From Crocosphaera chwakensis CCY0110 (GTDB lineage: Bacteria; Cyanobacteriota; Cyanobacteriia; Cyanobacteriales; Microcystaceae), in contig NZ_AAXW01000029.1 in the NCBI RefSeq assembly GCF_000169335.1, positions 1 to 58,920 on the forward strand: DNA of 58,920 nt, read 5' to 3'. Within the stretch, counting starts at the first letter, position 1. Every line of letters begins with the position of its first letter. Below, one piece after another: positions 1-8,801 of the stretch. The translations under genes were made by a program, and so were the position numbers. The notes below the pieces were generated by a model. The model did no database searches. It was not told the DNA's origin and worked only from the letters and a program-made list of their open reading frames with translations.

Positions 1-707
1 TTAGGATAATGGGAACCTCTCCAATAAATTTGCTCACATTTAGTGCATTGATAGAATTCATCATAATGTTCTTTTGTCAAGGGTTCTAACTGTTCTTTTA
101 TTTCCTCTTTATGTACTGGAGTAATTAAACCATTACATCTCATACAACGTTTAAAAGGAATAATTTCTGAGAATAATTGAAATCGATTTAAAACTTCAAT
201 TAATTGTGATTCAGTGTTTTTACCCCGAACCCAATAACCATATATTACTTTGGAACGTTTCAGTAAAGCAATATCACGAGTCAACAAATAACGGTTTTGT
301 TGATGAGAAATGTCTGCTAAGCTTTCATCAGAATAATTATTTTCATAAAGCACATCAAAACCTAATAATCTCATCTGCTTAGCTAGTTTTCCTAAATGAA
401 CATCTAAAACAAATCGTTTTTTATCTAAAGTTTTTCGTAATGTTTCTGGGTTGATAGGTAACGAAAAAAAATGAGGATATACACTAAAATAATCCTCTTC
501 TTCTACCCCATAAGAAAAACCTACACTATTACCATTATTTAATATTAGCTCAACTTCAGGATGAGGAATGCCAACCGCTTCAATTGTATCTTTAATTGAG
601 GGATTTCCTTTTACCCAATGAGTCAAAGTTTGTTGTTTTTGTTGAGAGGGTAAAAAGTCATTCAAAGAACCATAAAATCGAAAATTCACAGGGTATAATT
701 CAATCAT
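1..707 (-). CDS. Mut7-C RNase domain protein (partial, C-terminus off the window)
   Basis: The gene reads leftward from an ATG at 705-707 and is still open at base 1, so about 235 codons are visible. The N-terminal ~85 residues (start MIELYPVNFRFYGSLNDFL) look like the ubiquitin/ThiS-like domain that precedes Mut7-C in many bacteria. The following part has the PIN-like Mut7-C pattern: FVLDVHLGKLAKQMRLLGFD, then LLTRD, then a zinc ribbon with CMRC and CSKC pairs. These proteins are predicted RNases; the substrate is unknown. I translated it by hand from the complementary strand. The family call is good, the function only predicted. Confidence 0.8.
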   Translation of the reverse strand, partial: MIELYPVNFRFYGSLNDFLPSQQKQQTLTHWVKGNPSIKDTIEAVGIPHPEVELILNNGNSVGFSYGVEEEDYFSVYPHFFSLPINPETLRKTLDKKRFVLDVHLGKLAKQMRLLGFDVLYENNYSDESLADISHQQNRYLLTRDIALLKRSKVIYGYWVRGKNTESQLIEVLNRFQLFSEIIPFKRCMRCNGLITPVHKEEIKEQLEPLTKEHYDEFYQCTKCEQIYWRGSHYP

Positions 708-816
708 TTTCACTTTTTGCTAAATCGTTATAATCAATACTTTTTTTGTAGATGACTTACAGATCAAAGAGGTTAGTCAACTCAATTAATTCATCTTTAA
801 ATTTTGACTACTAATT

Positions 817-1854
817 CTATTTTACCCCTAATCCTGGTAAATGATTAAGCATTAATTTTCCTTCTTTTAAGGTTACTCCTTGAAAAGGATCATCAATCAG
901 GTTTAAGTGACTATCTAAGTCTAAATAATCAGCATAAGTAGCAAGATGAGTCATGGCAGTATTTGCTAAACTACTATCAGAATAACAACCATACATTACT
1001 TGTAACTTACAGGCTTTGGCGATAGAAATCATTCGCATAACTTCACTTAATCCACCTGCTTTCATCAGTTTAATATTAATACCATGAATATAAGGAGAAA
1101 ATTTGATGATATCCTGACTATTAAAACAACTTTCGTCGACAAAAATAGGTAAAGGCGATCGCTCATATAATACTGTTAAATTCCCTTCATCTCCTACATT
1201 TAAAGGTTGTTCTATATATTTAACATTTTGTTTTTCTAACCAATCACTCATATTAATCGCCTCTTTTAATGTCCATCCTCCATTAGCATCTACCGTTAAA
1301 GGAATATAAGGTGTTTCTTTACGAATAGCTAAAATCATGGCTTTATCGGCTTCTATTCCCTCTGGAGACCCTAACTTAATTTTTAATAGGTTTACTTCCA
1401 TAAAATTAAGCCAATTTCTTACTCTTTCAACTGCTTTTTCTGGGGAACTAATTCCAATAGTAACAGAAATAGGAAACAAGCGATCGCCTTTTAATCCCCA
1501 CAGTTTCCATAGAGGTAAATTGACCTTTTTTCCTAACCAATCATATAAAGCAGTATCAATAGCTGCTCGAAGAGAAGAGTTAAGATTATTTTCTAATAAA
1601 ACCGTTTCTATTTCTTGTCTTTGTAAGGGATTGAATTTTTCTAAAATAGGAATAATTTTTGTTAACTCCTGTTGTAATTGTTCACTATTTAATTTATTTC
1701 CTTTAACAATAGAAAAAGGAGAAGCTTCTCCCCATCCTTCTATTCCTTCTGACTCTATTTTTACCCATAAATTAGTATTGCTGGCAGTTGTACCCCGACT
1801 AATAGTTAAAGGAAAACGTTTATGAACAGTAAACGGTTGAATCATTAGACGCAT
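817..1854 (-). CDS. dipeptide epimerase (enolase superfamily, L-Ala-D/L-Glu epimerase type)
   Basis: This 345-residue protein has the muconate-lactonizing/epimerase layout of the enolase superfamily: an N-terminal capping domain and a C-terminal barrel. Visible active-site elements are the KxK motif (K158/K160), metal ligands D189 (VDANGGW), E215 (YIEQP) and D240 (VDES), and the lysine near residue 265 (KLMKAGG). Homologues epimerize L-Ala-D-Glu released from murein, and others act on related dipeptides, so the exact substrate is uncertain. It is transcribed away from apt with a short divergent gap. A second in-frame Met lies three codons downstream (MIQPF), so the start could be slightly later. 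Confidence 0.85.
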   Translation of the reverse strand: MRLMIQPFTVHKRFPLTISRGTTASNTNLWVKIESEGIEGWGEASPFSIVKGNKLNSEQLQQELTKIIPILEKFNPLQRQEIETVLLENNLNSSLRAAIDTALYDWLGKKVNLPLWKLWGLKGDRLFPISVTIGISSPEKAVERVRNWLNFMEVNLLKIKLGSPEGIEADKAMILAIRKETPYIPLTVDANGGWTLKEAINMSDWLEKQNVKYIEQPLNVGDEGNLTVLYERSPLPIFVDESCFNSQDIIKFSPYIHGINIKLMKAGGLSEVMRMISIAKACKLQVMYGCYSDSSLANTAMTHLATYADYLDLDSHLNLIDDPFQGVTLKEGKLMLNHLPGLGVK

Positions 1855-1944
1855 AAAATTAATTAAACCTCATTAAACATAATCAACGACACGATAGGAG
1901 AAACTAATATATAATCGATAGAGACATCTTATGAAGGAGAATAA

Positions 1945-2463
1945 ATGGATCTTAAAGGGTTAATTCGTGATATTCCTGACTTTCCTAAACCGGGTATTGT
2001 CTTTCGAGATATTACCACCTTACTCAGCAATGCTGATGGGTTACGCTACACCATCGATACCTTAATGGAAAAATGTCAAGCAGCTAATTTATCCCCTGAT
2101 TATATTGTAGGAATGGAGTCCCGTGGATTTTTGTTTGGGGTTCCTTTAGCTTATCAATTAAATGCAGGGTTTATACCTGTGAGAAAACCGGGTAAATTGC
2201 CGGCTGCTGTCCATCAGGTAGAATATGAATTAGAATATGGTACAGATAGTTTAGAAATCCATCAAGATGCCCTAGAAAATCACCACAGTGTTTTAATTGT
2301 AGATGATTTAATGGCAACAGGAGGAACCGCTAAAGCAACAGCAGATTTATTAGAAAAAATTGGTTGTAATGTATTAGGATTTGCTTTTATTATTGAATTA
2401 AAAGGATTACAAGGTCGTAAAAAGTTGCCTAATCTTCCTATTATTACTTTAGTTGAATACTAA
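1945..2463 (+). CDS. apt: adenine phosphoribosyltransferase
   Basis: The 172-residue protein is full length for Apt. It carries the type I phosphoribosyltransferase PRPP-binding motif VLIVDDLMATGGTAKA at about residues 116-131 and the family start DLKGLIRDIPDFPKPGI. It salvages adenine to AMP using PRPP in the cytoplasm. The start is supported by a strong ribosome-binding site, AAGGAGA, at 1934-1940, five bases before the ATG. A possible 49-residue membrane peptide follows three bases after the stop. Confidence 0.97.
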   Translation: MDLKGLIRDIPDFPKPGIVFRDITTLLSNADGLRYTIDTLMEKCQAANLSPDYIVGMESRGFLFGVPLAYQLNAGFIPVRKPGKLPAAVHQVEYELEYGTDSLEIHQDALENHHSVLIVDDLMATGGTAKATADLLEKIGCNVLGFAFIIELKGLQGRKKLPNLPIITLVEY

Positions 2464-2465
2464 AA

Positions 2466-2615
2466 ATGAATCACTTGCTTAATAACGAATATTTTACCAA
2501 CTGTTTAATTAAAATTTTCCATTCTCTAGGAACTATTTTCCTATCTTTATTTTTCAGTTTTGGAATTGTTCAATTAGCACTAGGAAATTATTATCGTCAA
2601 AATAATTATTACTAA
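2466..2615 (+). CDS. possible 49-residue single-pass membrane peptide
   Basis: An ATG three bases after the apt stop opens a 49-codon frame beginning MNHLLNNEYFTN. It has one clear hydrophobic stretch (about residues 18-41, SLGTIFLSLFFSFGIVQLAL) and a polar NYYRQNNYY tail. The tight spacing to apt and the gap of about 50 bases to the permease suggest co-transcription. I do not recognise the family; its small size means it could be chance, although the hydrophobic core and charged end look protein-like. Confidence 0.4.
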   Translation: MNHLLNNEYFTNCLIKIFHSLGTIFLSLFFSFGIVQLALGNYYRQNNYY

Positions 2616-2666
2616 TCCTAATCACTCTTGTTGAAATAACAAATAGAAGTATCTTTGATAATTATC

Positions 2667-3716
2667 ATGACTCAAACTGTATCTCCTAAAAAAAATAAAC
2701 CTCTAAATAAATTAGCAAACTTTTTTGATGCTGAAACAATTCTATATATTATCAAACGAGTTTTACAAGGATTATTAACTATATTATTAGCATCAATTCT
2801 TAGTTTTGTTATTATTCAAATAGCTCCAGGAAGTTACTTAGATACCTTAAAACAAAACCCTAAAATTGCAGAAGAAACCATAAACCAGTTAACACAGCAA
2901 TTTGGCTTAGATCAACCTTGGTATATTCAGTATTGGCGATGGTTGGTACAAGTGGTGACTGAATTAGATTTTGGCACTAGCTTTGTTTATAATCGTTCCG
3001 TTGCCTCTTTACTGGCTGAAAGAATACCCGCCACCTTGTTATTAGCTGTTTCTTCTATTATTCTAACTTGGTTGATCGCCATCCCGTTAGGCATTTTAAG
3101 TGCAGTTAAACAAAGTAGTTGGACAGATAAAATATTAAGGGTAATTAGTTATTTAGGACAAGGATTTCCTAGTTTTATTACTGCCTTAGTTTTATTGATT
3201 TTAGCGCAATATTTATCCCCCTTATTACCTGTAGGAAATATGACCAGTTTAAACTATGCAGAATTATCTCCCATTGGTAAAATATTAGATATTGGCTGGC
3301 ATATGATCTTACCCACTATTGCCTTAAGTGTTACCAGTTTCGCTGGATTAATGCGCTTAATGCGAGGGCAAATGTTAGACGTAATGAGACAAGATTATAT
3401 CCAAACCGCTAGGGCAAAAGGACTGCCAGAAGATAAAGTGATTTATGTCCATGCTTTACGCAATGCAGTTAACCCTTTAATTACCCTATTAGGATTTGAA
3501 TTTGCTAGTTTATTAGGAGGTGCTTTTATTGCTGAATTTTTCTTTAATTGGCCAGGCTTAGGAAGACTGGTTTTACAAGCTGTAACAGCACAGGATTTAT
3601 ACTTAGTGATGGGAAGTTTAACGATGGGTGCTACTATGTTAATCGTGGGTAATTTATTAGCGGATTTATTATTAAAAGCCGTTGATCCTCGCATTAAATT
3701 AGAAAATCTAAAATAA
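2667..3716 (+). CDS. ABC transporter permease, DppB/OppB family
   Basis: The protein (349 residues from ATG 2667) is a binding-protein-dependent inner membrane permease. It has about six membrane helices, the N-terminal helix-and-loop typical of DppB (VIQIAPGSYLDTL), and the cytoplasmic EAA-type loop TARAKGLPEDKVIYVHALRN before the last helices. It would form the channel of a peptide or nickel-type importer with a DppC partner and ATPases that are not in this window. A TTG four codons upstream (2655) is in frame, but MTQTVSPKK is the more natural start. Substrate cannot be read from the sequence. Confidence 0.9.
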   Translation: MTQTVSPKKNKPLNKLANFFDAETILYIIKRVLQGLLTILLASILSFVIIQIAPGSYLDTLKQNPKIAEETINQLTQQFGLDQPWYIQYWRWLVQVVTELDFGTSFVYNRSVASLLAERIPATLLLAVSSIILTWLIAIPLGILSAVKQSSWTDKILRVISYLGQGFPSFITALVLLILAQYLSPLLPVGNMTSLNYAELSPIGKILDIGWHMILPTIALSVTSFAGLMRLMRGQMLDVMRQDYIQTARAKGLPEDKVIYVHALRNAVNPLITLLGFEFASLLGGAFIAEFFFNWPGLGRLVLQAVTAQDLYLVMGSLTMGATMLIVGNLLADLLLKAVDPRIKLENLK

Positions 3717-3723
3717 AATAAAA

Positions 3724-4014
3724 ATGCTCTCACAAATTTATTATATTGTTCGTTCAAAAGTAGATGGAAAATATTTAGTTGCTCGAATTAATAAAGGGGA
3801 AGATGAAAGACCGGTTAGCTATTTATTGGTATTCCCAGAAAATTTTGAAGCTCTGAGTTATCTCAATACTCATAGTTCAGATGTAAGCGATCGCTTTATT
3901 GTAGAATCCACTTCAGGAAACCAATTAAAAGCCATTTTACAACGATGGGATTTTCAAGGGATTGGTTTAGTCAAAGATCCCTTAATACCCAGAATTGAAT
4001 TTTTATCAATGTAA
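3724..4014 (+). CDS. conserved cyanobacterial hypothetical protein, 96 residues
   Basis: This small soluble protein starts seven bases after the permease stop and is probably co-transcribed with it. It opens MLSQIYYIVRSKVDGKYLVA and has alternating beta-strand-like segments (YLLVFPENFEAL, DRFIVESTSGNQLKAIL), without membrane segments or metal-binding clusters. A HIP1 site lies inside the frame near 3888. I recall similar short proteins in cyanobacteria but know of no function. Confidence 0.75.
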   Translation: MLSQIYYIVRSKVDGKYLVARINKGEDERPVSYLLVFPENFEALSYLNTHSSDVSDRFIVESTSGNQLKAILQRWDFQGIGLVKDPLIPRIEFLSM

Positions 4015-4152
4015 AAAAAAACTGTTTCTATTAGACTAAACTCCGTACAATGTCTGAAATAACTAGAATTGAAAAATTCCTTAAAAAAAGTCTATAACTA
4101 TAAAGTTAGCGTTATCAACTAAGTAGAGAACAAATCACTTAGGCATTACCCT

Positions 4153-6201
4153 ATGGAACCCCTTTATCAATATGCCTGGCTTATCCCCGTGTTGCCCCTG
4201 TTGGGGGCAATGGTGGTGGGCTTAGGTTTAATTTCCTTTAATCAAGCGACAAACCGCCTTAGACAAGCCAATGCAGTGTTTATTATCTCCTTGCTAGGTG
4301 CGTCGATGGTGTTATCCTTTGCCCTGTTGTGGAGTCAAATTCAGGGTCATGAAGACTATACCCGTATGATTGAATGGGCTGCAGCCGGCACTTTCCATCT
4401 ACAAATGGGTTATACCTTGGATCATCTTAGTGCCTTAATGTGTGTTATTGTCACCACCGTGGCCTTTTTAGTGATGGTGTACACTGACGGCTACATGGCT
4501 CATGATCCAGGTTATGTGCGCTTTTATGCCTATTTAAGTATCTTTAGTGCCTCCATGTTGGGATTAGTGATTAGTCCCAACCTAGTGCAAGTCTATATCT
4601 TCTGGGAACTGGTGGGGATGTGTTCTTACCTCCTCATCGGTTTTTGGTTTGATCGCAAAGCGGCCGCCGATGCTTGCCAAAAAGCCTTTGTAACCAACCG
4701 TGTGGGTGACTTTGGCCTACTCCTGGGAATGTTAGGCATTTACTGGGCTACCGGAACCTTTGAATTTGATCTCATGGGGGAACGTTTAGAAAACTTAGTT
4801 TCTTCAGGAATGATAGCCCCTGCGTTAGCCGGCTTATTCGCTGTCTTAGTGTTCCTCGGACCCGTTGCTAAATCCGCACAATTTCCCCTCCATGTGTGGC
4901 TACCAGACGCGATGGAAGGCCCTACCCCCATTTCTGCTTTGATTCATGCTGCAACAATGGTAGCAGCCGGTGTCTTCTTGGTGGCGCGGATGTATCCTGT
5001 GTTTGAACATATCCCTACAGCCATGACTATCATCGCTTGGACTGGGGCCGTTACCTCCTTTTTAGGGGCAACTATCGCCTTAACCCAAAACGACATAAAA
5101 AAGGGTTTAGCTTACTCAACCATTTCCCAACTGGGTTATATGGTAATGGCTATGGGTATCGGTGCTTATACCGCCGGACTATTTCACCTAATGACCCATG
5201 CGTACTTTAAAGCCATGTTATTCCTCTGTTCTGGGTCTGTGATTCACGGAATGGAAGGGGTTGTCGGTCATGACCCCGTATTGGCACAGGATATGCGTTT
5301 AATGGGGGGATTACGGAAATATATGCCCCTCACCTCTTTAGCGTTTTTAGTAGGGACTTTAGCTATTTGTGGGATTCCTCCCTTTGCTGGTTTCTGGTCA
5401 AAAGACGAAATTTTAGGTCTGGCCTTTGAAGCAAACCCTCTATTATGGTTTGTGGGCTGGTTTACTGCCGGTTTAACCGCTTTTTATATGTTCCGTATGT
5501 ATTTTATGACCTTTGAAGGAGAGTTTAGAGGTAATGATATGGACATCCGGACTGAGTTATCGATGGCCGCAGCCCCTGTATTTGGGCCTGGGGCGATGGA
5601 TGTGAAAGAATTAGACCATGATAGCGAAGATCACGGTCACGACGAACATGGCCATAGTGACTCTCCCCATGAGTCTCCTTTAACCATGACCCTACCCTTG
5701 CTGATTTTAGCCATTCCTTCAACGGTCATCGGGTTATTGGGTAAACCCTGGGATAATACCTTTGAGGGCTTTATACACGCCCCTGGTGAGATGATAGAAG
5801 AGGTTTCTCACTTTGACTGGACCGAGTTTGGTATTATGGCCGGGAATTCTGTGGGTATTGCTTTGATTGGGATTACTATTGCATCCTTGATGTATTTACA
5901 GCACAAAATTGATCCTAAAGCGATCGCAGATAAGTTTCCAGCGTTGTATAAATTCTCCCTCAATAAGTGGTATTTCGATGATTTTTATTACAATGTCTTT
6001 GTGATGGGATGTCGTCGTTTAGCCCGTCAAATTATGGAAGTGGATTACCGTGTCATTGATGGCGCGGTTAATTTGACTGGTTTAGCTACTTTAGTTAGTG
6101 GAGAAGGTTTAAAGTACCTAGAAAATGGTCGTGCCCAATTCTATGCCTTGATTATTTTTGGGGCTGTATTAGGATTTGTCGTTGTCTTTAGTGTCGTTTA
6201 A
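4153..6201 (+). CDS. ndhF: NAD(P)H-quinone oxidoreductase subunit 5 (NDH-1 chain 5)
   Basis: The 682-residue protein is NdhF of the thylakoid NDH-1 complex, the distal antiporter-like subunit that couples plastoquinone reduction by reduced ferredoxin to proton pumping. It contains the Oxidored_q1_N and proton-antiporter domains with about sixteen helices. Recognisable segments include FYAYLSIFSASMLGLVIS, WELVGMCSYLLIGFWF, the broken-helix region FPLHVWLPDAMEGPTPISAL and GLAYSTISQLGYM. A His/Asp-rich stretch near residues 490-510 lies before the long C-terminal helix, as in other cyanobacterial NdhF1 proteins. No ndhD follows. A terminator ends the unit. Confidence 0.97.
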   Translation: MEPLYQYAWLIPVLPLLGAMVVGLGLISFNQATNRLRQANAVFIISLLGASMVLSFALLWSQIQGHEDYTRMIEWAAAGTFHLQMGYTLDHLSALMCVIVTTVAFLVMVYTDGYMAHDPGYVRFYAYLSIFSASMLGLVISPNLVQVYIFWELVGMCSYLLIGFWFDRKAAADACQKAFVTNRVGDFGLLLGMLGIYWATGTFEFDLMGERLENLVSSGMIAPALAGLFAVLVFLGPVAKSAQFPLHVWLPDAMEGPTPISALIHAATMVAAGVFLVARMYPVFEHIPTAMTIIAWTGAVTSFLGATIALTQNDIKKGLAYSTISQLGYMVMAMGIGAYTAGLFHLMTHAYFKAMLFLCSGSVIHGMEGVVGHDPVLAQDMRLMGGLRKYMPLTSLAFLVGTLAICGIPPFAGFWSKDEILGLAFEANPLLWFVGWFTAGLTAFYMFRMYFMTFEGEFRGNDMDIRTELSMAAAPVFGPGAMDVKELDHDSEDHGHDEHGHSDSPHESPLTMTLPLLILAIPSTVIGLLGKPWDNTFEGFIHAPGEMIEEVSHFDWTEFGIMAGNSVGIALIGITIASLMYLQHKIDPKAIADKFPALYKFSLNKWYFDDFYYNVFVMGCRRLARQIMEVDYRVIDGAVNLTGLATLVSGEGLKYLENGRAQFYALIIFGAVLGFVVVFSVV

Positions 6202-6224
6202 AGACCTTTTTCTTAGTTAATTTT

Positions 6225-6247
6225 AAGGGGCAAAATTGCCCCTTTTT
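6225..6247 (+). terminator. rho-independent terminator after ndhF
   Basis: The stem AAGGGGCAA / TTGCCCCTT with a two-base loop is followed by a run of T. It lies about 24 bases after the ndhF stop. Confidence 0.85.
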
Positions 6248-6302
6248 GTTTTATACTGCAAGTTATATTTCTTAAATAATGTAAGAATCAATCTGAACAC
6301 AA

Positions 6303-6704
6303 ATGTGCCTAACTCATCACAAACGATTATACGATAAACAAGTTTACATTAAGTACCAGTTTTTTTGCCTTGAGGTTCTAAATCAAACAAAGACTATACT
6401 AGAACAATTTAACAGAGGGAAACACTGGTCAGCTTCAGCGATTACAGCTATTAGTGCGTCAAGTGCACTCTTATTGAGGGGTGAATCCATATATTCATCT
6501 GCAATCGCCGTTGCCGCTACATTGACAGTTGGTTTAGGCACTTTAGCCATCGTTTCTTCCATAAGCCTTGGAACAGCTTTGACAGGTGTATTAGCTCCCT
6601 TTGTTATAGGTGCATTATGCGCTGCAGGGATTTGGACTATAGCTAGAGATATCAAAATTATTGAACAAAAACCGAGTGGCAAAAGGAACAGCGTCATCAT
6701 TTGA
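6303..6704 (+). CDS. hypothetical protein with two predicted membrane helices
   Basis: The 133-residue frame has a polar, Cys/Lys-containing N-terminus and then two small-residue-rich hydrophobic stretches: about residues 69-86 (AVAATLTVGLGTLAIVSS) and 90-111 (GTALTGVLAPFVIGALCAAG). It ends in a basic tail. The real start may be downstream because the first ~25 residues look less protein-like. It overlaps the next frame by 44 bases. I do not recognise the family. Confidence 0.5.
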   Translation: MCLTHHKRLYDKQVYIKYQFFCLEVLNQTKTILEQFNRGKHWSASAITAISASSALLLRGESIYSSAIAVAATLTVGLGTLAIVSSISLGTALTGVLAPFVIGALCAAGIWTIARDIKIIEQKPSGKRNSVII

Positions 6705-6930
6705 TTTGAACGTTTTCCAATATTATAAGTCTGAATATAAACAACTACAATCTCTATACGGTCCACAATTAATTGAAGATAGAATGTACACATCAAAAAT
6801 TGAGACACTATTGGTTAAAGCACTAAAACGATTTATTGATAGTCTTCACAATGATCTGCCCATGAGCGAGGAAGAATATCAAGTCATACTGGAAGATATA
6901 AAAAATATCGAAAATTCTCAACCTAACTAA
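6661..6930 (+). CDS. hypothetical protein, helical and acidic, 89 residues
   Basis: The frame opens at a TTG that overlaps the end of the upstream gene. Alternative starts are the GTG at 6676 or the TTG at 6706. The protein looks soluble and mainly helical (YYKSEYKQLQSLYGPQLIED, then SKIETLLVKALKRFIDSL), with an acidic end. The overlap suggests translational coupling to the membrane protein before it. The family is unknown to me. Confidence 0.45.
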   Translation: MNKNRVAKGTASSFDLNVFQYYKSEYKQLQSLYGPQLIEDRMYTSKIETLLVKALKRFIDSLHNDLPMSEEEYQVILEDIKNIENSQPN

Positions 6931-6954
6931 ATATAAGGCTAGGCTATGTAGAAA

Positions 6955-7106
6955 ACATTTAGATAAACTGTCAAAGAATACAGATTAATTTACAGATAAC
7001 TTAACATTGTCTATAATGATAAAAATGATATTAAATGTAAATTAACATCAAGAGTAAAAAAAACATTAAAAAAGTCTTAAAAGCAAAATCAAAAGAGTCT
7101 ATTAGT
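6955..7106 (+). repeat. direct repeat copy A (~152 bp), paired with 8802-8954
   Basis: By manual alignment this block matches 8802-8954 at roughly 85 percent, with a few one-base gaps. It carries a near-perfect promoter and a lysine-rich leader coding stretch. The two copies flank the 74-residue frame and the P450 gene. Confidence 0.85.
6989..7017 (+). promoter_or_regulatory. sigma70-type promoter in repeat copy A
   Basis: A -35 box TTTACA (6989-6994) and a consensus -10 box TATAAT (7012-7017) are separated by exactly 17 bases. Transcription would run into the small frame at 7119 and the P450 gene. Confidence 0.7.
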
Positions 7107-7118
7107 TTAAAGTGTAGG

Positions 7119-7343
7119 TTGAGTAAAATAATTGCTAATAGGAAAAAATTACAAGAAAAATTACAACAAGCAACTGATAATATCGAATTTTTACTACAAG
7201 TAGAAAAAGCACACTGTGAAAATAATAGGCAAACCCTCGGAGAATCTCGCAAAAATAAGGTTAGAGAAATGGTTAGAAATGATGGATTTGAGTTTTCTGG
7301 GAAATTTACACTAGGAAGAGTTAAAAACAATGATTTTAAATAA
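7119..7343 (+). CDS. hypothetical basic coiled-coil-like protein, 74 residues or longer
   Basis: The frame begins at a TTG and encodes a Lys/Gln-rich helical N-terminus (ANRKKLQEKLQQATDNIEFL) and a basic C-terminus with RKNKVREMVRNDGFEFSGKF. The same frame stays open upstream to 7041 without an ATG/GTG/TTG, reading a lysine-rich peptide partly conserved in the second repeat copy, so the true start is uncertain and a start mutation is possible. It lies about 100 bases after the repeat promoter and precedes the P450 gene. No family recognised. Confidence 0.45.
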   Translation: MSKIIANRKKLQEKLQQATDNIEFLLQVEKAHCENNRQTLGESRKNKVREMVRNDGFEFSGKFTLGRVKNNDFK

Positions 7344-7439
7344 ATACTTTTATTTATTTCTTTCTAATTAAGATAACTTAAAATGCTCATTTTTTTCTTT
7401 TATAATAAAAGTAAATTAATTTATAATTTTGATCAAAAA

Positions 7440-8768
7440 ATGACAAATATAGAAAGTCAAAAATCTGTATCCTTGCCCCCTGGAGAAACAGGATTACCTT
7501 TTATTGGCGAAACCCTTAGCTTTTTATTTGATCCTGACTTTGCCAAGAAGAAAAAAAGTAAATATGGTCAAATTTATAAAACCAATATCTTTGGCAATGA
7601 TACTGTTACCATGATTGGGGCTGAAGCGAATCAATTTTTATTCCGTAATGAAAATAAATATGTTGTTTCAACTTGGCCAAAAAGTACCAGAGTTCTTTTA
7701 GGAAAATTATCTTTAGCTGTTAAAGATGGTAATTTTCACACCTCTAGACGGAAATTATTAGCCCAAGCATTTCAACCGAGAGCTTTGAATAGTTATATTC
7801 CGAAAATGACTGAAATAACGCAACAATATGTAGAAAAATGGTTACAAACAAAAGAGCTAACCTGGTATCCTGAATTAAGAAAATATACCTTTGATGTTGC
7901 TTGTAGCCTCTTAATTAGCATTGATAATGCTTCTCAGACCAAGTTAGCAAGTGATTTTGAAACCTGGTGTCAAGGATTATTTACGTTACCCATTAATTTA
8001 CCTTGGACAAACTTTGGTAAAGCGTTAAAATGTCGGGCAAAACTATTACAAGAAATCGAAACAATTATTATTAATAGACAACAACAACCCAAACATCAAA
8101 ATGATGCCCTTGGTATTTTATTAGAGGCAAAAGATGAAGAAGGAAATAGTCTGACAATAGAAGAATTAAAAGACCAAATTCTGTTACTTTTATTTGCTGG
8201 TCACGAAACATTGACTTCGTCACTTTCTTCTTTTGTTTTATTAATGGCGCAACATCCTAATATTTTGGAAAAGGTAAGAACAGAACAAGAAAACCTCAAC
8301 ATTACTGAAGACATAACCTCTGAAAAATTAAAAGAGATGACCTACTTAGAAGAGGTTTTAAAAGAAGTTTTAAGATTCATTCCACCAGTAGGTGGCGGAT
8401 TTAGAAAAGTGATTGAAGAATTTGAATTTCAAGGATATCGCATTCCTAAAGATTGGACAGTGCAATATCAAATTGCTCAAACCCATAAAGAAAGCGATAT
8501 TTTTCCTGATTATCAAACTTTTGACCCTGAACGATTTTCTCCTGAAAATATGGCAGATAAACAGAAAAATTTTGGTTATATTCCTTTTGGTGGGGGATTA
8601 CGAGAATGCTTAGGGAAAGAATTTGCTAGATTAGAAATGAAAATCTTTGCCAGTGTTTTAGTCCATAACTGTCATTGGCAACTTTTACCCGACCAAGATT
8701 TAGAAATGATCACCATTCCTAGTCCCCGTCCTCGTGATGGTTTAAAAGTTAAAATTACCGAAGTTTGA
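7440..8768 (+). CDS. cytochrome P450, CYP120-like
   Basis: The 442-residue protein (start MTNIESQKSV at 7440; an in-frame ATG 19 codons upstream gives an unlikely hydrophobic extension) has all P450 landmarks: the N-terminal LPPGETGLPFIGET, I-helix AGHET (253-257), K-helix E309xxR312 (EVLR) and the heme-thiolate loop FGGGLRECLG with Cys390. No membrane anchor is present, so it is soluble. It resembles cyanobacterial CYP120 enzymes, of which Synechocystis CYP120A1 hydroxylates retinoic acid; the substrate here is inferred only from that. Its electrons would come from ferredoxin, and no dedicated reductase is nearby. It lies between two copies of a promoter repeat. Confidence 0.93.
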   Translation: MTNIESQKSVSLPPGETGLPFIGETLSFLFDPDFAKKKKSKYGQIYKTNIFGNDTVTMIGAEANQFLFRNENKYVVSTWPKSTRVLLGKLSLAVKDGNFHTSRRKLLAQAFQPRALNSYIPKMTEITQQYVEKWLQTKELTWYPELRKYTFDVACSLLISIDNASQTKLASDFETWCQGLFTLPINLPWTNFGKALKCRAKLLQEIETIIINRQQQPKHQNDALGILLEAKDEEGNSLTIEELKDQILLLLFAGHETLTSSLSSFVLLMAQHPNILEKVRTEQENLNITEDITSEKLKEMTYLEEVLKEVLRFIPPVGGGFRKVIEEFEFQGYRIPKDWTVQYQIAQTHKESDIFPDYQTFDPERFSPENMADKQKNFGYIPFGGGLRECLGKEFARLEMKIFASVLVHNCHWQLLPDQDLEMITIPSPRPRDGLKVKITEV

Positions 8769-8801
8769 CCCTCATACATAGAAGATTATACTATGTGGAT
8801 G

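Noticed and set aside
5525..5722. Minus-strand frame inside ndhF.
   Set aside because: It lies entirely within the well-supported ndhF gene and reads its His-rich region in reverse.
7031..7330. Minus-strand frame of 99 codons, Phe/Leu/Ser-rich.
   Set aside because: It is the complement of the AT-rich small gene and repeat; the hydrophobicity comes from Lys/Asn codons read on the other strand.
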